The position numbers were made by a program, and so were the translations under genes. The notes under the pieces are model-generated. The model saw only the letters and a program-made list of their open reading frames with translations. It had not been told where the DNA came from and made no database searches. Below, one piece after another: positions 26,742 through 37,174 of a stretch of 64,000 nt of DNA (the stretch's first letter is position 1; each line of letters begins with the position of its first letter). The stretch is from Eutrophomonas brisbanensis. Its GTDB lineage: Bacteria; Pseudomonadota; Gammaproteobacteria; Burkholderiales; Eutrophovitaceae. Where the stretch lies: assembly GCA_038141705.1 (NCBI GenBank), contig JAYQIQ010000004.1:1116001-1180000 (forward strand), given 5' to 3'.

Positions 26742-27758
26742 ATGAGAGTTTATTACGACAAAGATGCAAATCTTCGATTGATCAAAGGAAAGAAAGTAAC
26801 CATCCTTGGTTATGGATCGCAGGGGCACGCGCACGCGCTCAACTTGAAAGAATCAGGTGTGACCGTTACGGTCGGGCTTCGGAAGGGTGGCGGCTCTTGG
26901 AACAAAGCTAAGAAAGCCGGTTTTGATGTTAAAGAAATGGGAGCGGCAGTTAAAGGCGCAGATGTAGTCATGCTGCTTTTGCCAGACGAGAATATAGCTG
27001 ATGTGTATAGAGAGGATGTTGAGCCCAACATCAAAAAGGGTGCTACCGTTGGTTTTGCGCATGGTTTCAACGTCCATTTCGGTCAGGTAAATCCTAAAGC
27101 GGATATCGACGTAATTATGGTAGCTCCCAAAGCGCCGGGGCATACGGTCCGTTCTACGTATTCACAAGGTGGCGGAGTCCCTTGCCTAATCGCTATGCAT
27201 CAGGACGCTTCGGGCAAAGCGCGCGATGTAGCGCTCTCCTACGCAGCTGCTATTGGCGGAGGTAAGGCCGGAATCATCGAAACGAATTTCAGAGAGGAGA
27301 CGGAAACCGATTTATTCGGAGAGCAAGTAGTGTTGTGCGGTGGTACCACTGCATTGATCCAGGCGGGATTCGAAGTTTTAGTCGAGGCTGGTTACTCCCC
27401 AGAAATGGCATACTTTGAGTGTTTGCACGAACTCAAGTTAATCGTTGACCTGATCTATGAAGGCGGTATCGCAAACATGCGCTACTCCATTTCGAATAAC
27501 GCTGAGTATGGTGATATAACTCGTGGTCCTCGGCTCATCACCGAAGAAACGAAGAACGAAATGCGTCGCATTCTAAAAGAAATTCAGACTGGATCTTACG
27601 CTCAAGAATTTCTTCTTGAGAACAAAACAGGTAACACCAAGTTGACGTCTTGTCGGCGTATCGCAGGTGAGCATAAGATCGAGGAGGTTGGGGATAAACT
27701 CCGAGCGATGATGCCGTGGATTAAGGCTAACCGCTTGGTCGACAAGAGTAAGAATTAG
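26742..27758 (+). CDS. ilvC: Ketol-acid reductoisomerase (class I)
   Basis: NADPH-dependent isomero-reduction of acetolactate or acetohydroxybutyrate, second step of branched-chain amino acid synthesis. The 338 residues match the short class I form. The Rossmann loop is ILGYGSQGHAHALNLKESG (about 22-40). MVAPKAPGHTVRSTYSQGGG and FREETETDLFGEQVVLCGG (Mg-binding D and E) follow, then IYEGGIANMRYSISNNAEYG. GAGGGA upstream is a good ribosome binding site. The frame is intact. Confidence 0.97.
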   Translation: MRVYYDKDANLRLIKGKKVTILGYGSQGHAHALNLKESGVTVTVGLRKGGGSWNKAKKAGFDVKEMGAAVKGADVVMLLLPDENIADVYREDVEPNIKKGATVGFAHGFNVHFGQVNPKADIDVIMVAPKAPGHTVRSTYSQGGGVPCLIAMHQDASGKARDVALSYAAAIGGGKAGIIETNFREETETDLFGEQVVLCGGTTALIQAGFEVLVEAGYSPEMAYFECLHELKLIVDLIYEGGIANMRYSISNNAEYGDITRGPRLITEETKNEMRRILKEIQTGSYAQEFLLENKTGNTKLTSCRRIAGEHKIEEVGDKLRAMMPWIKANRLVDKSKN

Positions 27759-27771
27759 TCCCAGCTATAAT

Positions 27772-27796
27772 GCCCGATAATTGACGATTATCGGGC
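27772..27796 (+). other. Strong hairpin between ilvC and psd
   Basis: GCCCGATAAT pairs perfectly with ATTATCGGGC across a five-base loop (TGACG), giving a 10-bp stem starting 13 bases after the ilvC stop. No U-run follows, so it is not a classical intrinsic terminator. It may protect the upstream ilv mRNA or mark a processing point that sets a lower psd-pssA-leuA level. The function is inference. Confidence 0.7.
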
Positions 27797-27836
27797 CCAC
27801 ATAATTGGGGGCCTGAATTTTTCTGATGAGAGGTTT

Positions 27837-28485
27837 ATGCAAAAATCCAGACATCCCCTGATTGCACGAGAAGGTTGGTCGATCTTATTTGTGGTCGGGG
27901 TAGCAGCAGTCGCCTCGACATATTTTCTGTATTGGCTAGCTATCCTCCTCTGGATAGTATTTTTTTTCAGCCTACAATTTTTTAGGGATCCCCCTCGGAC
28001 ACCTCCCGAAGGAGAAAGCTCAGTTTGTGCGCCGGCCGATGGTCGTGTAATCGTAGTTGGCGAAGCGGTTAACCCAATGACTGGAGACAGGAATTTAAAA
28101 ATTAGTATTTTTATGAATGTCTTCAATGTTCATTCAAATAGGGCTACCGGTGTCTGGAAAAATTGTCGAGAGGAGATACTCAGCTGGAAAGTTCTTCAAC
28201 GCAGCCCTTGATAAAGCGTCGGATAGAAATGAGCAAAACGCCCTTGTTATCGAATCTGACGGGGGCCAGAAAATCACCTGCATTCAGATTGCGGGGTTAA
28301 TTGCTAGAAGAATTCTTTGTTATATATCCGAGGGCGAGCGTGGGCGGAAGGGTGAGCGCTTTGGATTCATACGCTTTGGTTCTAGAGTAGACGTATATTT
28401 GCCCCTAGGAAGTAAGCCGATCGTTGCTGTTGGAGACAAGGTGGTTGGTGGGCAGTCCATAGTTGCGGAATTAGAGATAAATTAG
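27837..28485 (+). CDS. psd: Phosphatidylserine decarboxylase proenzyme, interrupted
   Basis: Makes phosphatidylethanolamine at the membrane; self-cleaves to form a pyruvoyl group. The start MQKSRHPLIAREGWSILFVV includes the short-form signature HPxIAREGW and two N-terminal membrane segments. FFRDPPRTPPEGESSVCAPA and DGRVIVVGEAV follow. The frame breaks near 28147 after NVHSNRA and resumes as VSGKIVERRYSAGKFFNAAL. The cleavage site is the Gly-Ser in IRFGSRVDVYLPLGS. About 215 residues, typical of the short betaproteobacterial form. pssA follows 11 bases later. Confidence 0.93.
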
Positions 28486-28496
28486 GGTAGCCAGCG

Positions 28497-29270
28497 ATGG
28501 ACAGAGAAGAAGAGCGGAATGATTTCTCGCCAGTGGTGAAAGCCTCGAGGAGACAACGGTTTTTTTGGTTGCCAAATGCAATAACAATCTGTGGCTTGTT
28601 CTCTGGTTTTTATGCGATCGTTCAAGCAATGAACCATCGCTTTGAATTAGCTGCAATCGGTATTTTTGCTGCAATGATATTTGATGGATTAGATGGTCGT
28701 GTCGCGCGACTAACAAACACCCAATCAGATTTTGGTGCGCAGTTTGACTCGCTCGCTGATATGGTGGCTTTCGGAGCGGCTCCAGCGCTTGTTCTGTACG
28801 AGGCAGAGCTGAGATCCATAGGTGGAAAGCTTGCTTGGATTGCAGCATTCGTTTACGTGGGATGTGCGGCCCTTCGACTTGCTAGGTTTAACACGAACGC
28901 TGACACCATCGACAAGCGATTTTTTCAAGGGCTGCCGAGCCCGGCGGCGGCGGGATTAATTGCTGGATTCATTTGGTCGATATCCGCTTATGACGTTGGG
29001 GGTGTCCCCTGGTTGGCATGGGGGTTAGCAGTCTTTGCGGGCTTCACGATGGTGAGTAACATTCGTTATTACAGCGGTAAGGAAATTAACGTCAGAAAAG
29101 CGGTTCCTTTTTCCGTTGTGGTATTGATAGCGTTTCTTGTTATTTTGCTCATTCACCTCGCAGACAATCTACCCGAGCTTCTGTTTCTTTCTTTTCTTGC
29201 TTATGCATTGTCTGGGTATGTTTTTGCGGTTGTCGGGATGTTTCGGCGACGCTCAAAAGAGAATAGCTAG
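28497..29270 (+). CDS. pssA: CDP-diacylglycerol-serine O-phosphatidyltransferase
   Basis: Makes phosphatidylserine from CDP-diacylglycerol and serine in the inner membrane, the substrate for Psd just upstream. The 257 residues contain the CDP-alcohol phosphotransferase motif DGLDGRVARL...GAQFDSLAD, with the four conserved aspartates, at about 63-85. Several membrane spans are visible (ITICGLFSGFYAIVQ, VPFSVVVLIAFLVILLIHLA and others). It is the integral-membrane type of PssA, distinct from the soluble E. coli enzyme. Confidence 0.95.
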   Translation: MDREEERNDFSPVVKASRRQRFFWLPNAITICGLFSGFYAIVQAMNHRFELAAIGIFAAMIFDGLDGRVARLTNTQSDFGAQFDSLADMVAFGAAPALVLYEAELRSIGGKLAWIAAFVYVGCAALRLARFNTNADTIDKRFFQGLPSPAAAGLIAGFIWSISAYDVGGVPWLAWGLAVFAGFTMVSNIRYYSGKEINVRKAVPFSVVVLIAFLVILLIHLADNLPELLFLSFLAYALSGYVFAVVGMFRRRSKENS

Positions 29271-29337
29271 ATCCAGAAAACACTGTGATATCCTGATCCT
29301 TTTCAGCTAGTATTGTCGAAATATTAGAAGGGGTTGT

Positions 29338-30876
29338 ATGTCCGATCAATTGATCATATTTGATACGACTATGCGAGACGGCGAGCAGAGTCCGGGGGCC
29401 TCGATGACCAAAGAGGAAAAGCTTCGGATTGGAAAGCAATTAGAACGCATGCGTGTTGATGTCATCGAGGCTGGCTTCCCAGCCGCGAGTAACGGGGACT
29501 TTGAGTCTGTTAAAGCGGTAGCCGAACTCGTGAAAGACAGTACAGTTTGTGGGTTGGCACGAGCCTCCGAAAGTGATATCCGGCGTGCTGCTGAAGCTGT
29601 GAAACCCGCTAATAGCTCGAGAATTCACACCTTCATCGCGACGTCTCCAATCCACATGGAGAGAAAATTGCGGATGAGCCCGGATGATGTGCTTGAACAA
29701 GCGGTGAAATCCGTTCGTCTTGCGAGAACTTTATGCGAAGATGTCGAATTCTCTCCAGAAGACGCGGGGCGCTCCGAGCCCGATTACTTGTGTCGCATAT
29801 TGGAGGCTGTCATCGCAGCCGGAGCTCGTACGATCAACATTCCCGACACCGTTGGCTACACGATGCCAGATCAATTTGCTGGTTTGATAGCTACTTTGAT
29901 CGAGCGTATCCCGAATTCCGATAAGGCAATTTGGTCGGTACATTGCCACAATGACTTAGGGGTCGCAGTGGCTAATTCTTTGGCTGCGGTTAAAGCTGGT
30001 GCTAGACAAATTGAATGCACGGTCAATGGACTGGGCGAGAGAGCTGGTAATGCATCACTAGAAGAAATCGTAATGGCTGTCCGAACGCGTAAGGACTTTT
30101 TTGGATGTGATACTGGAATTGATGCAACACAGATCGTGCCTGCATCGAAACTAGTTTCTGCCGTTACCGGTTTTCCAGTTCAACCAAATAAAGCAATAGT
30201 TGGTGCCAATGCCTTCGCGCATGAGTCTGGAATTCATCAAGACGGTGTACTAAAACATCGAGAAACTTACGAGATTATGCAGGCCGAGGATGTGGGTTGG
30301 TCAACGAACAAACTTGTGCTCGGGAAACATTCTGGCCGAAACGCTTTTAAGCAGCGACTTGGTGAGCTAGGTGTTGATTTAAGTAGCGAAGAAGCCATAA
30401 ATTCAGCATTCGCAAAATTCAAAGAATTGGCAGACAAAAAGCACGAGATATTCGATGAGGATCTCATAATGCTTGTTTCCTCGGATGACGCAATCGATCA
30501 TGACAACGAGCATTTCAAATTGGTTTCGATAAAGGCGCATCTAGAAACCGGTGAAAGTCCTCTGTCCACGATAGTGTTGTCTGATGGGGGAAGTGAGAAA
30601 GAGGCAAAATCCACCGGAAGTGGACAAGTTGATGCAACATTTAAGGCGATTGAGGAGATCGTTAGTAGTGGTGCAGACCTACTCCTCTATTCGGTGAATG
30701 CGGTGACAAGTGGCACTGATTCGCAAGGTGAAGTCAGCGTGCGTCTATCGAAAGCCGGTCAGATTGTAAATGGACATGGATCAGACACTGACATCGTAGT
30801 TGCCTCGGCGAGAGCGTACTTAAACGCAATTAATAAATTGCGCTCGGGGATGGAAAAACTAAATCCTCAACTTTGA
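29338..30876 (+). CDS. leuA: 2-isopropylmalate synthase
   Basis: Condenses acetyl-CoA with 2-oxoisovalerate, the committed step of leucine synthesis. The 512 residues are full length. The HMGL-like TIM barrel begins IIFDTTMRDGEQSPGASMTK (metal-binding D in RDGEQ) and has VHCHNDLGVAVANSLAAVKA (HxH) and CTVNGLGERAGNASLEEIVM. A linker domain and the C-terminal LeuA allosteric domain (about residue 385 onward, ATFKAIEEIV and GSDTDIVVASARAYLNAINK) mediate leucine inhibition. It closes the ilv-psd-pssA-leuA cluster. Confidence 0.97.
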   Translation: MSDQLIIFDTTMRDGEQSPGASMTKEEKLRIGKQLERMRVDVIEAGFPAASNGDFESVKAVAELVKDSTVCGLARASESDIRRAAEAVKPANSSRIHTFIATSPIHMERKLRMSPDDVLEQAVKSVRLARTLCEDVEFSPEDAGRSEPDYLCRILEAVIAAGARTINIPDTVGYTMPDQFAGLIATLIERIPNSDKAIWSVHCHNDLGVAVANSLAAVKAGARQIECTVNGLGERAGNASLEEIVMAVRTRKDFFGCDTGIDATQIVPASKLVSAVTGFPVQPNKAIVGANAFAHESGIHQDGVLKHRETYEIMQAEDVGWSTNKLVLGKHSGRNAFKQRLGELGVDLSSEEAINSAFAKFKELADKKHEIFDEDLIMLVSSDDAIDHDNEHFKLVSIKAHLETGESPLSTIVLSDGGSEKEAKSTGSGQVDATFKAIEEIVSSGADLLLYSVNAVTSGTDSQGEVSVRLSKAGQIVNGHGSDTDIVVASARAYLNAINKLRSGMEKLNPQL

Positions 30877-30982
30877 GAGGACTTATATTCTGTCAATCTG
30901 GCCGGTAATATAGGGTATTAGTTTCCAGTTTCGCTTTACAATCCCCTTACAGCTTGATCTGGGAATTTGGGGGGAATCAGTT

Positions 30983-32386
30983 TTGGGGTGGATGAGTAGA
31001 GCGCTCGCGCTCGGCACATTATCGGTTTTACTTTGCTCTTGCGGAGAGAAATTTAAATATTTCGAGCGTAGAGTTGATCTCGCTGAGATTGAAAAAAGTC
31101 TTAGCGATAGAACGTTAAAAGACGATATTCCCTCCGATAAACTCGAAGAATCTGGATATAAAGGTGAGTGGCCTCCTATCACTTGGGGATTGGAAGAGTT
31201 CATGGTGGCGAGCTTATTTTTTTCTCCGAGTATTGACCTTGCTAAAGAGAATCTAAAGAAGTCTCTCATTTCGGCAGAGATTTCGGCGCAACATAGCCCG
31301 ATTTCTTTGGAGGTGACTGCAGAGCATCATCAAAAAGCGCTGGCCGGTGAACGACCTTGGGGTTTGGGTATGGCTTTGGCGTTACCCATTGTCACAAAGA
31401 ATAAACGCCAGGCGTTGTCAGACAGAGCGGCGCTATATGCGGACAATGCGCGGCTTGCGCTAGCTCAAAAATCTTGGGATTTACGATCCGCTCTAAGAGA
31501 TAACTTAATTTCCCTACGAATCTCGGATAAACGTCTTTCTATCGCATCTCAGAGATATGTTTTAGCTCAAAAAATATTGGATCTCTTAGAGGCTCGACTT
31601 CGAGCGGGTTATATTTCCGATGGGGAGTATGAAATCGCATCCCTCGAGACATCTAAATTTAAATCTCAGTTTGAGCAAGAAAAGATCAGTAGTGAAAAAT
31701 TTAAGATAGCGATATCTCGTATTGCCGGGTTACCGATTAAGGAAGTTTTGAGTCTTAGGTTTAATTGGGAGTTTCTCTCGAAGTTTCAGATGGAGAACTC
31801 ATCCCAGAGCTACAGGAAATATGCGCTAAGAAATAGGATTGATTTGCACGCCTTGATTATCGACTATGGTGCGGCTGATGCCGACTTTCGAATACAAATT
31901 TCTAACCAATATCCTCAAATCTCTCTGTCGCCTGGATATCTCTGGGACCAGGGCGATGGCATTTGGTCATTGGTGGGCGCTATCATCCCGCCCGCCAATA
32001 TAAAAGAGCAAGTCATGGAGGCAGAGCTCCAAAGATCGGTTATGGAGAAAAAAGTGATTGAACTTCAGTCAACGATACAGGGTGAAATTGACTCGAATTA
32101 TATGAGCTTGAAAAATGCTTCAAGTGCCGACGTTGCCTCGAATGAGGAAATTCGTGAGCGACTAAAGGCGCTTGATAGGCAGGGGGTAAATTTTGAAGAG
32201 GGTAAGATTAGTCGTTTGGATTTGTACCGAGAAAGAATGCTGTTACTGAACGCATACGACAAAGGAGTACAGGCTGAACAAGAACTTTTAATTGCGATAT
32301 CCTCGCTTGAAGATGCGTGTCAAGTTCCTTTTATAGGGGGATCCTTGCTTCCTGACTTTCGAATACCAATGGAGCTGGTTAATTGA
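30983..32386 (+). CDS. Outer-membrane efflux lipoprotein (TolC/CusC-like)
   Basis: The 467 residues begin with a lipoprotein signal MSRALALGTLSVLLCSCGEK; LCSC is the lipobox. The rest is the long helical-barrel outer-membrane factor fold, with two repeats containing coiled regions such as LLEARLRAGYISDGEYEIAS and ERLKALDRQGVNFEEGKISR. A G-rich ribosome binding site fits the TTG start at 30983 better than the ATG at 30992. It is first of a three-gene efflux operon; the fusion protein gene overlaps its stop by four bases. The pair with a CusA-like pump suggests metal or small-molecule export. Confidence 0.85.
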   Translation: MGWMSRALALGTLSVLLCSCGEKFKYFERRVDLAEIEKSLSDRTLKDDIPSDKLEESGYKGEWPPITWGLEEFMVASLFFSPSIDLAKENLKKSLISAEISAQHSPISLEVTAEHHQKALAGERPWGLGMALALPIVTKNKRQALSDRAALYADNARLALAQKSWDLRSALRDNLISLRISDKRLSIASQRYVLAQKILDLLEARLRAGYISDGEYEIASLETSKFKSQFEQEKISSEKFKIAISRIAGLPIKEVLSLRFNWEFLSKFQMENSSQSYRKYALRNRIDLHALIIDYGAADADFRIQISNQYPQISLSPGYLWDQGDGIWSLVGAIIPPANIKEQVMEAELQRSVMEKKVIELQSTIQGEIDSNYMSLKNASSADVASNEEIRERLKALDRQGVNFEEGKISRLDLYRERMLLLNAYDKGVQAEQELLIAISSLEDACQVPFIGGSLLPDFRIPMELVN

Positions 32387-33441
32387 AAATTGATCGTCAA
32401 AATGCTGTTGTCATTATCTTAGGAGTACTCGTAGTCGCTCTGGCTTTAATAGTCGTGATTTTTAACCAAGACGAATTGCAGTTCAAAGATGATGAGTATG
32501 AGGAGGAGATAGAGACCGTTGATACGGCCATCTTTGAAGATGGGATGGCGGTGGTCGTTATAGAAGCGGATAGTCAATTCGCGAGTGGAGTTGAGGTGGT
32601 AAAACTATCTGCGTACCGATCTAGAATCGGACTGACCGCTTTTGGGGAGATAGTCGATATAAGTTCCCTCTTAGAGGACAGAGAAAGTTTTATTACGAGC
32701 AGGGGGAAGGAATCAGCGACTGCGGCGTTGATTGATCAATTGAAGGTTGAATTTTCGAGGGCGAAGATTCTTTTTAATGATCATAGGAATATCTCGGAGA
32801 GGGAGTTTCAGGAGGCGAAGTACCGATTAGAGGTTGCTCAGTCGGAGTTTCGTAACCTAACTAATAGCCGTGTCGCGCTTCAGGATCGGCTGATCTCAAG
32901 ATGGGGAAAGGAAATTTTTGGTTGGATTGAAGATGGTAAGTCTTCTCAATTACACGAATTATTAGATACAAAAAAATCCAATGCACGCAAAGACGTTCCT
33001 ATATCCAAGGAAATCGCTGCCGCTAGCCAAAACTTGATCGTTACTCCTGTACGTAGAGCTTCGGAGAGCGCGAACGCAAAATACATCTCGGATGATTTTA
33101 GGGCAACTGAAAAAGCGATGGGGATAAATAAATTATTTTTGGTAGATCGCTATTTTCCAGTTGGGACAAAGTTACAGACTATTATCGGTAGTGGTTCAGA
33201 TGAAGATGGCGTTCTTATTCCGCTGAGTGCAGTGGTCTGGCACGTGGGCAAGCCGTGGGTTTACACCACAAAAGATGGAAGCCACTTTATCCGTAAAGAG
33301 CTTGTGAATCCAAACGATGTCGGGGAGGGATGGTTCGATAGCCAGACCTTTAATGTAGGAGACGAGGTCGTTGTGGTTGGCGCGCAACTTTTGTTATCTG
33401 AAGAATTGAAGTATCAGATAAGGAACGAAAATGAAGATTGA
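32383..33441 (+). CDS. Efflux RND transporter periplasmic adaptor (membrane fusion protein)
   Basis: The 352 residues start at a TTG that overlaps the stop of the outer-membrane gene. One N-terminal membrane anchor (AVVIILGVLVVALALIVVIF) is followed by an acidic stretch, a coiled helical hairpin (about 105-165, FSRAKILFNDHRNISEREFQ) and beta-barrel segments near the end (VLIPLSAVVWHVGKPWVYTT, FNVGDEVVVVGAQLLLSEEL). The sequence is divergent from well-known adaptors, so the call leans on operon position between an outer-membrane channel and an RND pump. Confidence 0.8.
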   Translation: MKIDRQNAVVIILGVLVVALALIVVIFNQDELQFKDDEYEEEIETVDTAIFEDGMAVVVIEADSQFASGVEVVKLSAYRSRIGLTAFGEIVDISSLLEDRESFITSRGKESATAALIDQLKVEFSRAKILFNDHRNISEREFQEAKYRLEVAQSEFRNLTNSRVALQDRLISRWGKEIFGWIEDGKSSQLHELLDTKKSNARKDVPISKEIAAASQNLIVTPVRRASESANAKYISDDFRATEKAMGINKLFLVDRYFPVGTKLQTIIGSGSDEDGVLIPLSAVVWHVGKPWVYTTKDGSHFIRKELVNPNDVGEGWFDSQTFNVGDEVVVVGAQLLLSEELKYQIRNENED

Positions 33442-33499
33442 TTTTCGTTCTCGAGTGTCTAGATTGTTGTCTTAAATTTGTAGCTGAGAGAAAAAACTT

Positions 33500-36400
33500 G
33501 TGATTGCTGGTGTTGTTAAGAATTCTATCAAGCATGCTGGCGTTGTGGTCGCGATTGCAGTTACCCTGGTGCTCTACGGAATCTACACAGTTTCCCGAGC
33601 TAATCTCGATGTCTTTCCTGAGTTTTCTCCAAGCCAGGTAGTTCTACAAATCGAGGCGCCGGGCTATCCATCGGAATTGGTGGAGGCGTTAGTTACTCAG
33701 CCTATCGAAAATTCTTTGATGGGAATCCCAAACTTAAAGAACATCCGATCGCAGTCTATTCCTGGTCTAGCTGTTGTGACCGTGATCTTTGAAGATGGCA
33801 CGGATGTTTACGTTAATCGCCAAGTTGTGGGTGAACGAATAGCATCGCTTGGTCCTCAGATGCCGGCTGGAGTAAATCCCCCGACGATGACGCCGTTGAC
33901 ATCATCCGCTAGTACCGTTCTTGGTGTTGGAGTTACTTCAGATGAAAGAACGCTTGGCGACTTGCGATCGTTGGTGGATTGGACGATACGGCCACATCTC
34001 TTGGCTGTTAATGGTGTTGCTGAAGTGAATGTCTTCGGTGGGAACGTTAACCAATGGCAAATACAGATTGATCCAGAACGCTTGAGGCGCGCAGAGCTTT
34101 CAATAGACGACGTTGTATCGTCATTAAAGAATTATGGACACTCGCCTGGGTCCGGATTTATTAAAACTCCAAATCAACATCTGATCATTCAAGCAGACGC
34201 TGGCGCCTCAACTTTGGATGATTTGCGTCAGGTGGTGATTGGAAGGCTAGACGGCGCTTGGCTAAGGGTCCGCGACGTTGCCAATGTTGTGGAGGCTCCA
34301 GCCCATTCGATAGGCTCGGCGGCAATCAATGCAAAGCCAGGTGTTTTTTTAATGGTGCAGGGGCAGCTTGGCGCAAATACTCATGCCGTTACGCGTGATC
34401 TCGAAAAGGCTATGGAGGAGTTAAAGCCGTTAATCGAAAAAGAGAGAGTAGTTCTTCATCCTAACCTTTTCCGGCCCGCCAACTTCATTGAAACCGCTGT
34501 GCGCAACGTTCAGCGCGATGTATTAATTGGCGCGGCGTTGGTCATCTCAATTCTATTTCTCTTTCTCTATAACGCTCGTACAGCAGTCATTTGTGCTGTG
34601 GCAATGCCGGTTTCGCTGCTTTCTGCGGTTATTGTGCTCGACTACTTTGGCGTAGCGTTAAATGTAATGGTGATCGGTGGTTTGGCGATTGCGCTAGGGG
34701 AAGTGGTCGACGATGCAATTATTGATACAGAGAATATTTTTCGTCGCCTGAGGCTTAACAGTGAAGCTGTTAATAAATTACCTATTTCTCAAGTGGTGCT
34801 CAATGCGTCCGTGGAAGTGAGAAGTTCAGTCGTTTATGCAACGTTTATTGTGGTCCTCGCTTTTGTTCCGTTGCTAACGCTATCAGGTATTGCCGGAAAA
34901 TTATTTGCTCCACATGGTTTAGCTTATATTATTGCAATTCTCGCCTCATTGGTAACGGCTGTTACCTTAACACCTGCGCTTTGTTATTTGCTGCTAAGCC
35001 GGATAAAACTTTCTTCGGAGGACCCTCCTGCAGTAGCTTTCTTGCGCCCAAAGTATGAAGTGGTTCTTAGGTGGTTTGAAAAACGTTTTGCGAGAAATCT
35101 ATTTGTAGTTTTTCTGGTGGTCGTTAGCGGGATTTCGGTCTTTCCGCTGTTTTCTGGGGAATTCATACCCGCTCTGAGGGAGGGCCACTATATCGCTCAC
35201 ATGACGGCCGTACCGGGTACGTCAGAATCTGAGTCATTAAGGATCGGTAATAAAGTGTCGAAGGCACTTGGTTCGATTGATGGCGTCCAATCTGTTGTCC
35301 AGTGGGTAGGTAGATCTAAAAATGGAGCGGACACTTTTGGAACTCATTACAGTGAGTTCGAGATAGAAATTGGAGCTCTAGGAGGTGACGAGCAAGCACG
35401 GGTCTTGAGCGATATACGGGCTGTGTTATCCGGTGAGAGTTTTGGTAATTTTCCGGGTTTAAGTTTTGGGGTCAACACGTTTTTGACTGAGCGTATAGAG
35501 GAAACGATCACTGGATTTGCTGCGCCATTTGTGGCGACTATTTACGGTAGTGATCTTGACTCCCTTGATCAAGATGCGATTCGAGTCGCGACTGCGATTA
35601 ACCGGGTGCCGGGTGCGGAAGATGTGCAGATTCAAGCGCCTCCTGGGACACCTCAATTAATGGTTAAGTTGCGCCAAGCGAGGCTATCGTCTGTTGGGCT
35701 GAGCCCCGTCGAGGTAGTTGAGGCGCTTGGAGTGGCCTATGACGGCAAGGTTATTGGTCAAGTTCACAGAGGTAATCAGGTAACCGACGTCGTAGTCATC
35801 CTTGCAGAGGAGGAGAGAAACAACGTTAACTCACTTAATCGACTCGAGTTACGGAATGATCTAGGTCAAGTCGTACAACTGTCAGAGGTAGCAGAGGTTC
35901 AAGTGGTTGGAGGGCGATACAAGGTGCTTCACTCGGGTGGGCGTCGCGTTCAAACAGTAACAGCGAAGTATGCTGGGCGCGATTTGAGTAAGTTTGAGGC
36001 GACAGCAAAAAATATTATTCTCGATGAGGTGACCTTATCAGATGGTAACTACCTCTCATTTTCTTGAACTGCGGAATCAGAGCGTGAGGCGAAAGTCGAC
36101 CTTGTCGTACATTCGTTACTAGCGGGAATTGGAGTGTTTCTATTACTCTATCTTGCATTCAATCAATTCCACAACATGGTCCTTACCTTTTTGAACTTGC
36201 CATTTGCTCTGGTAGGAGGAGTCATCGCAGTGATATTTAGTGGTGGTTGGTTATCGTTGGGTTCATTGGTTGGTTTTGTAACGCTTTTTGGTATTACGTT
36301 GCGCAACTCAATTATGCTCGTATCCCACTACCACTATTTGGTTGAGGAAGAGGGAATTCCTTGGAACTTTGATACAGTCTTACGTGGTGCAGGCGAACGA

Positions 36401-36612
36401 TTACCCTCAATACTGATGACTGCGCTTGTGACGGGACTCGGGCTGATGCCTTTAGCGCTGGGCTCTGGCGAACCTGGTCGCGAGATTGAGGGGCCAATGG
36501 CGACAATTATTGTTGGGGGCTCGCAACGTCAACTGTTTTGAACCTTCTGGTGCTTCCTACGATTCTATTTCACTTCGGGAGGTTTAACCCGCGAGATAAG
36601 GTTACAATCTAG
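33500..36612 (+). CDS. RND efflux pump, heavy-metal type (CusA/CzcA-like), interrupted by an in-frame TGA and a frameshift
   Basis: Inner-membrane proton-driven pump of the HME-like RND class, about 1035 residues when joined. The N-terminal span is GVVVAIAVTLVLYGIYTVSR, followed by PSQVVLQIEAPGYPSELVEA. TM4 carries LGEVVDDAIIDTENIFRR, with the charged residues that relay protons. The frame is open to a TGA at 36065-36067 and continues in the same frame as TAESEREAKVDLVVHSLLAG. A Gly codon GGA with one substitution would give that TGA. A second break, a frameshift near 36515, leads to GLATSTVLNLLVLPTILFHF, the normal C-terminal span. It may be a pseudogene or carry sequence errors. Confidence 0.85.
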
Positions 36613-36672
36613 CCTTGGAAGAAGTGGTGCTGTGGCGAGTTATTGTTTAGTTGATAAGAGGTAAAGTGAGTT

Positions 36673-37056
36673 ATGTCCGTGAACAATGTTTCTCAAAGTG
36701 AATTAGATAACATTTTAGAGGCGAACGATATGGTGATTTTAGATTTCTGGGCGCCATGGTGTGGCCCCTGTAAAACCTTTGCGCCTGTTTTTGAAAATAC
36801 CTCTGAAAAGTATCCTGGTGTTTATTTTGGGAAGGTCAACACAGAAGAAGAGAAAGAGCTAGCGGAATCTTTTGGAATACGTTCTATTCCCACTTTGGTA
36901 GTCATTAGAGAAAAAATTGTGCTGTATTCAAAGGCCGGTGCTGTCCCAGCTTTTTCGCTAGAAGGTCTTTTAGATCGAATGGCTGGACTCAGTATGGAGC
37001 AGGTGCGAGATGATATCGCGAAGGCCCAAGAGGAACAGGGTGGTTCTGCAGCATAG
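36673..37056 (+). CDS. Thioredoxin-like protein
   Basis: The 127 residues form a thioredoxin fold with the canonical active site FWAPWCGPCKTFAPVFE at about 28-44 and the cis-proline in IRSIPTLVV. A C-terminal extension of about 20 residues (QVRDDIAKAQEEQGGSAA) exceeds classical TrxA. No signal peptide is visible, so it is cytoplasmic. It lies between two RND efflux operons and could be a general disulfide reductase. The frame is intact. Confidence 0.92.
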   Translation: MSVNNVSQSELDNILEANDMVILDFWAPWCGPCKTFAPVFENTSEKYPGVYFGKVNTEEEKELAESFGIRSIPTLVVIREKIVLYSKAGAVPAFSLEGLLDRMAGLSMEQVRDDIAKAQEEQGGSAA

Positions 37057-37174
37057 AAACAGTCGGTTGATGTGTTTATGTTGAAGGTAACAATCTTCGA
37101 TTTAGTTATTTAATGTTCTGACTATATTTCTGAAACTTTATTTGAAATTTCGTTTGAACAGGTGAGGGGTGCAT

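Noticed and set aside
36065..36067. TGA read as selenocysteine or tryptophan
   Set aside because: The related residue is glycine, no SECIS-like hairpin is evident just downstream, and TGA ends many normal genes here, so recoding is unlikely.
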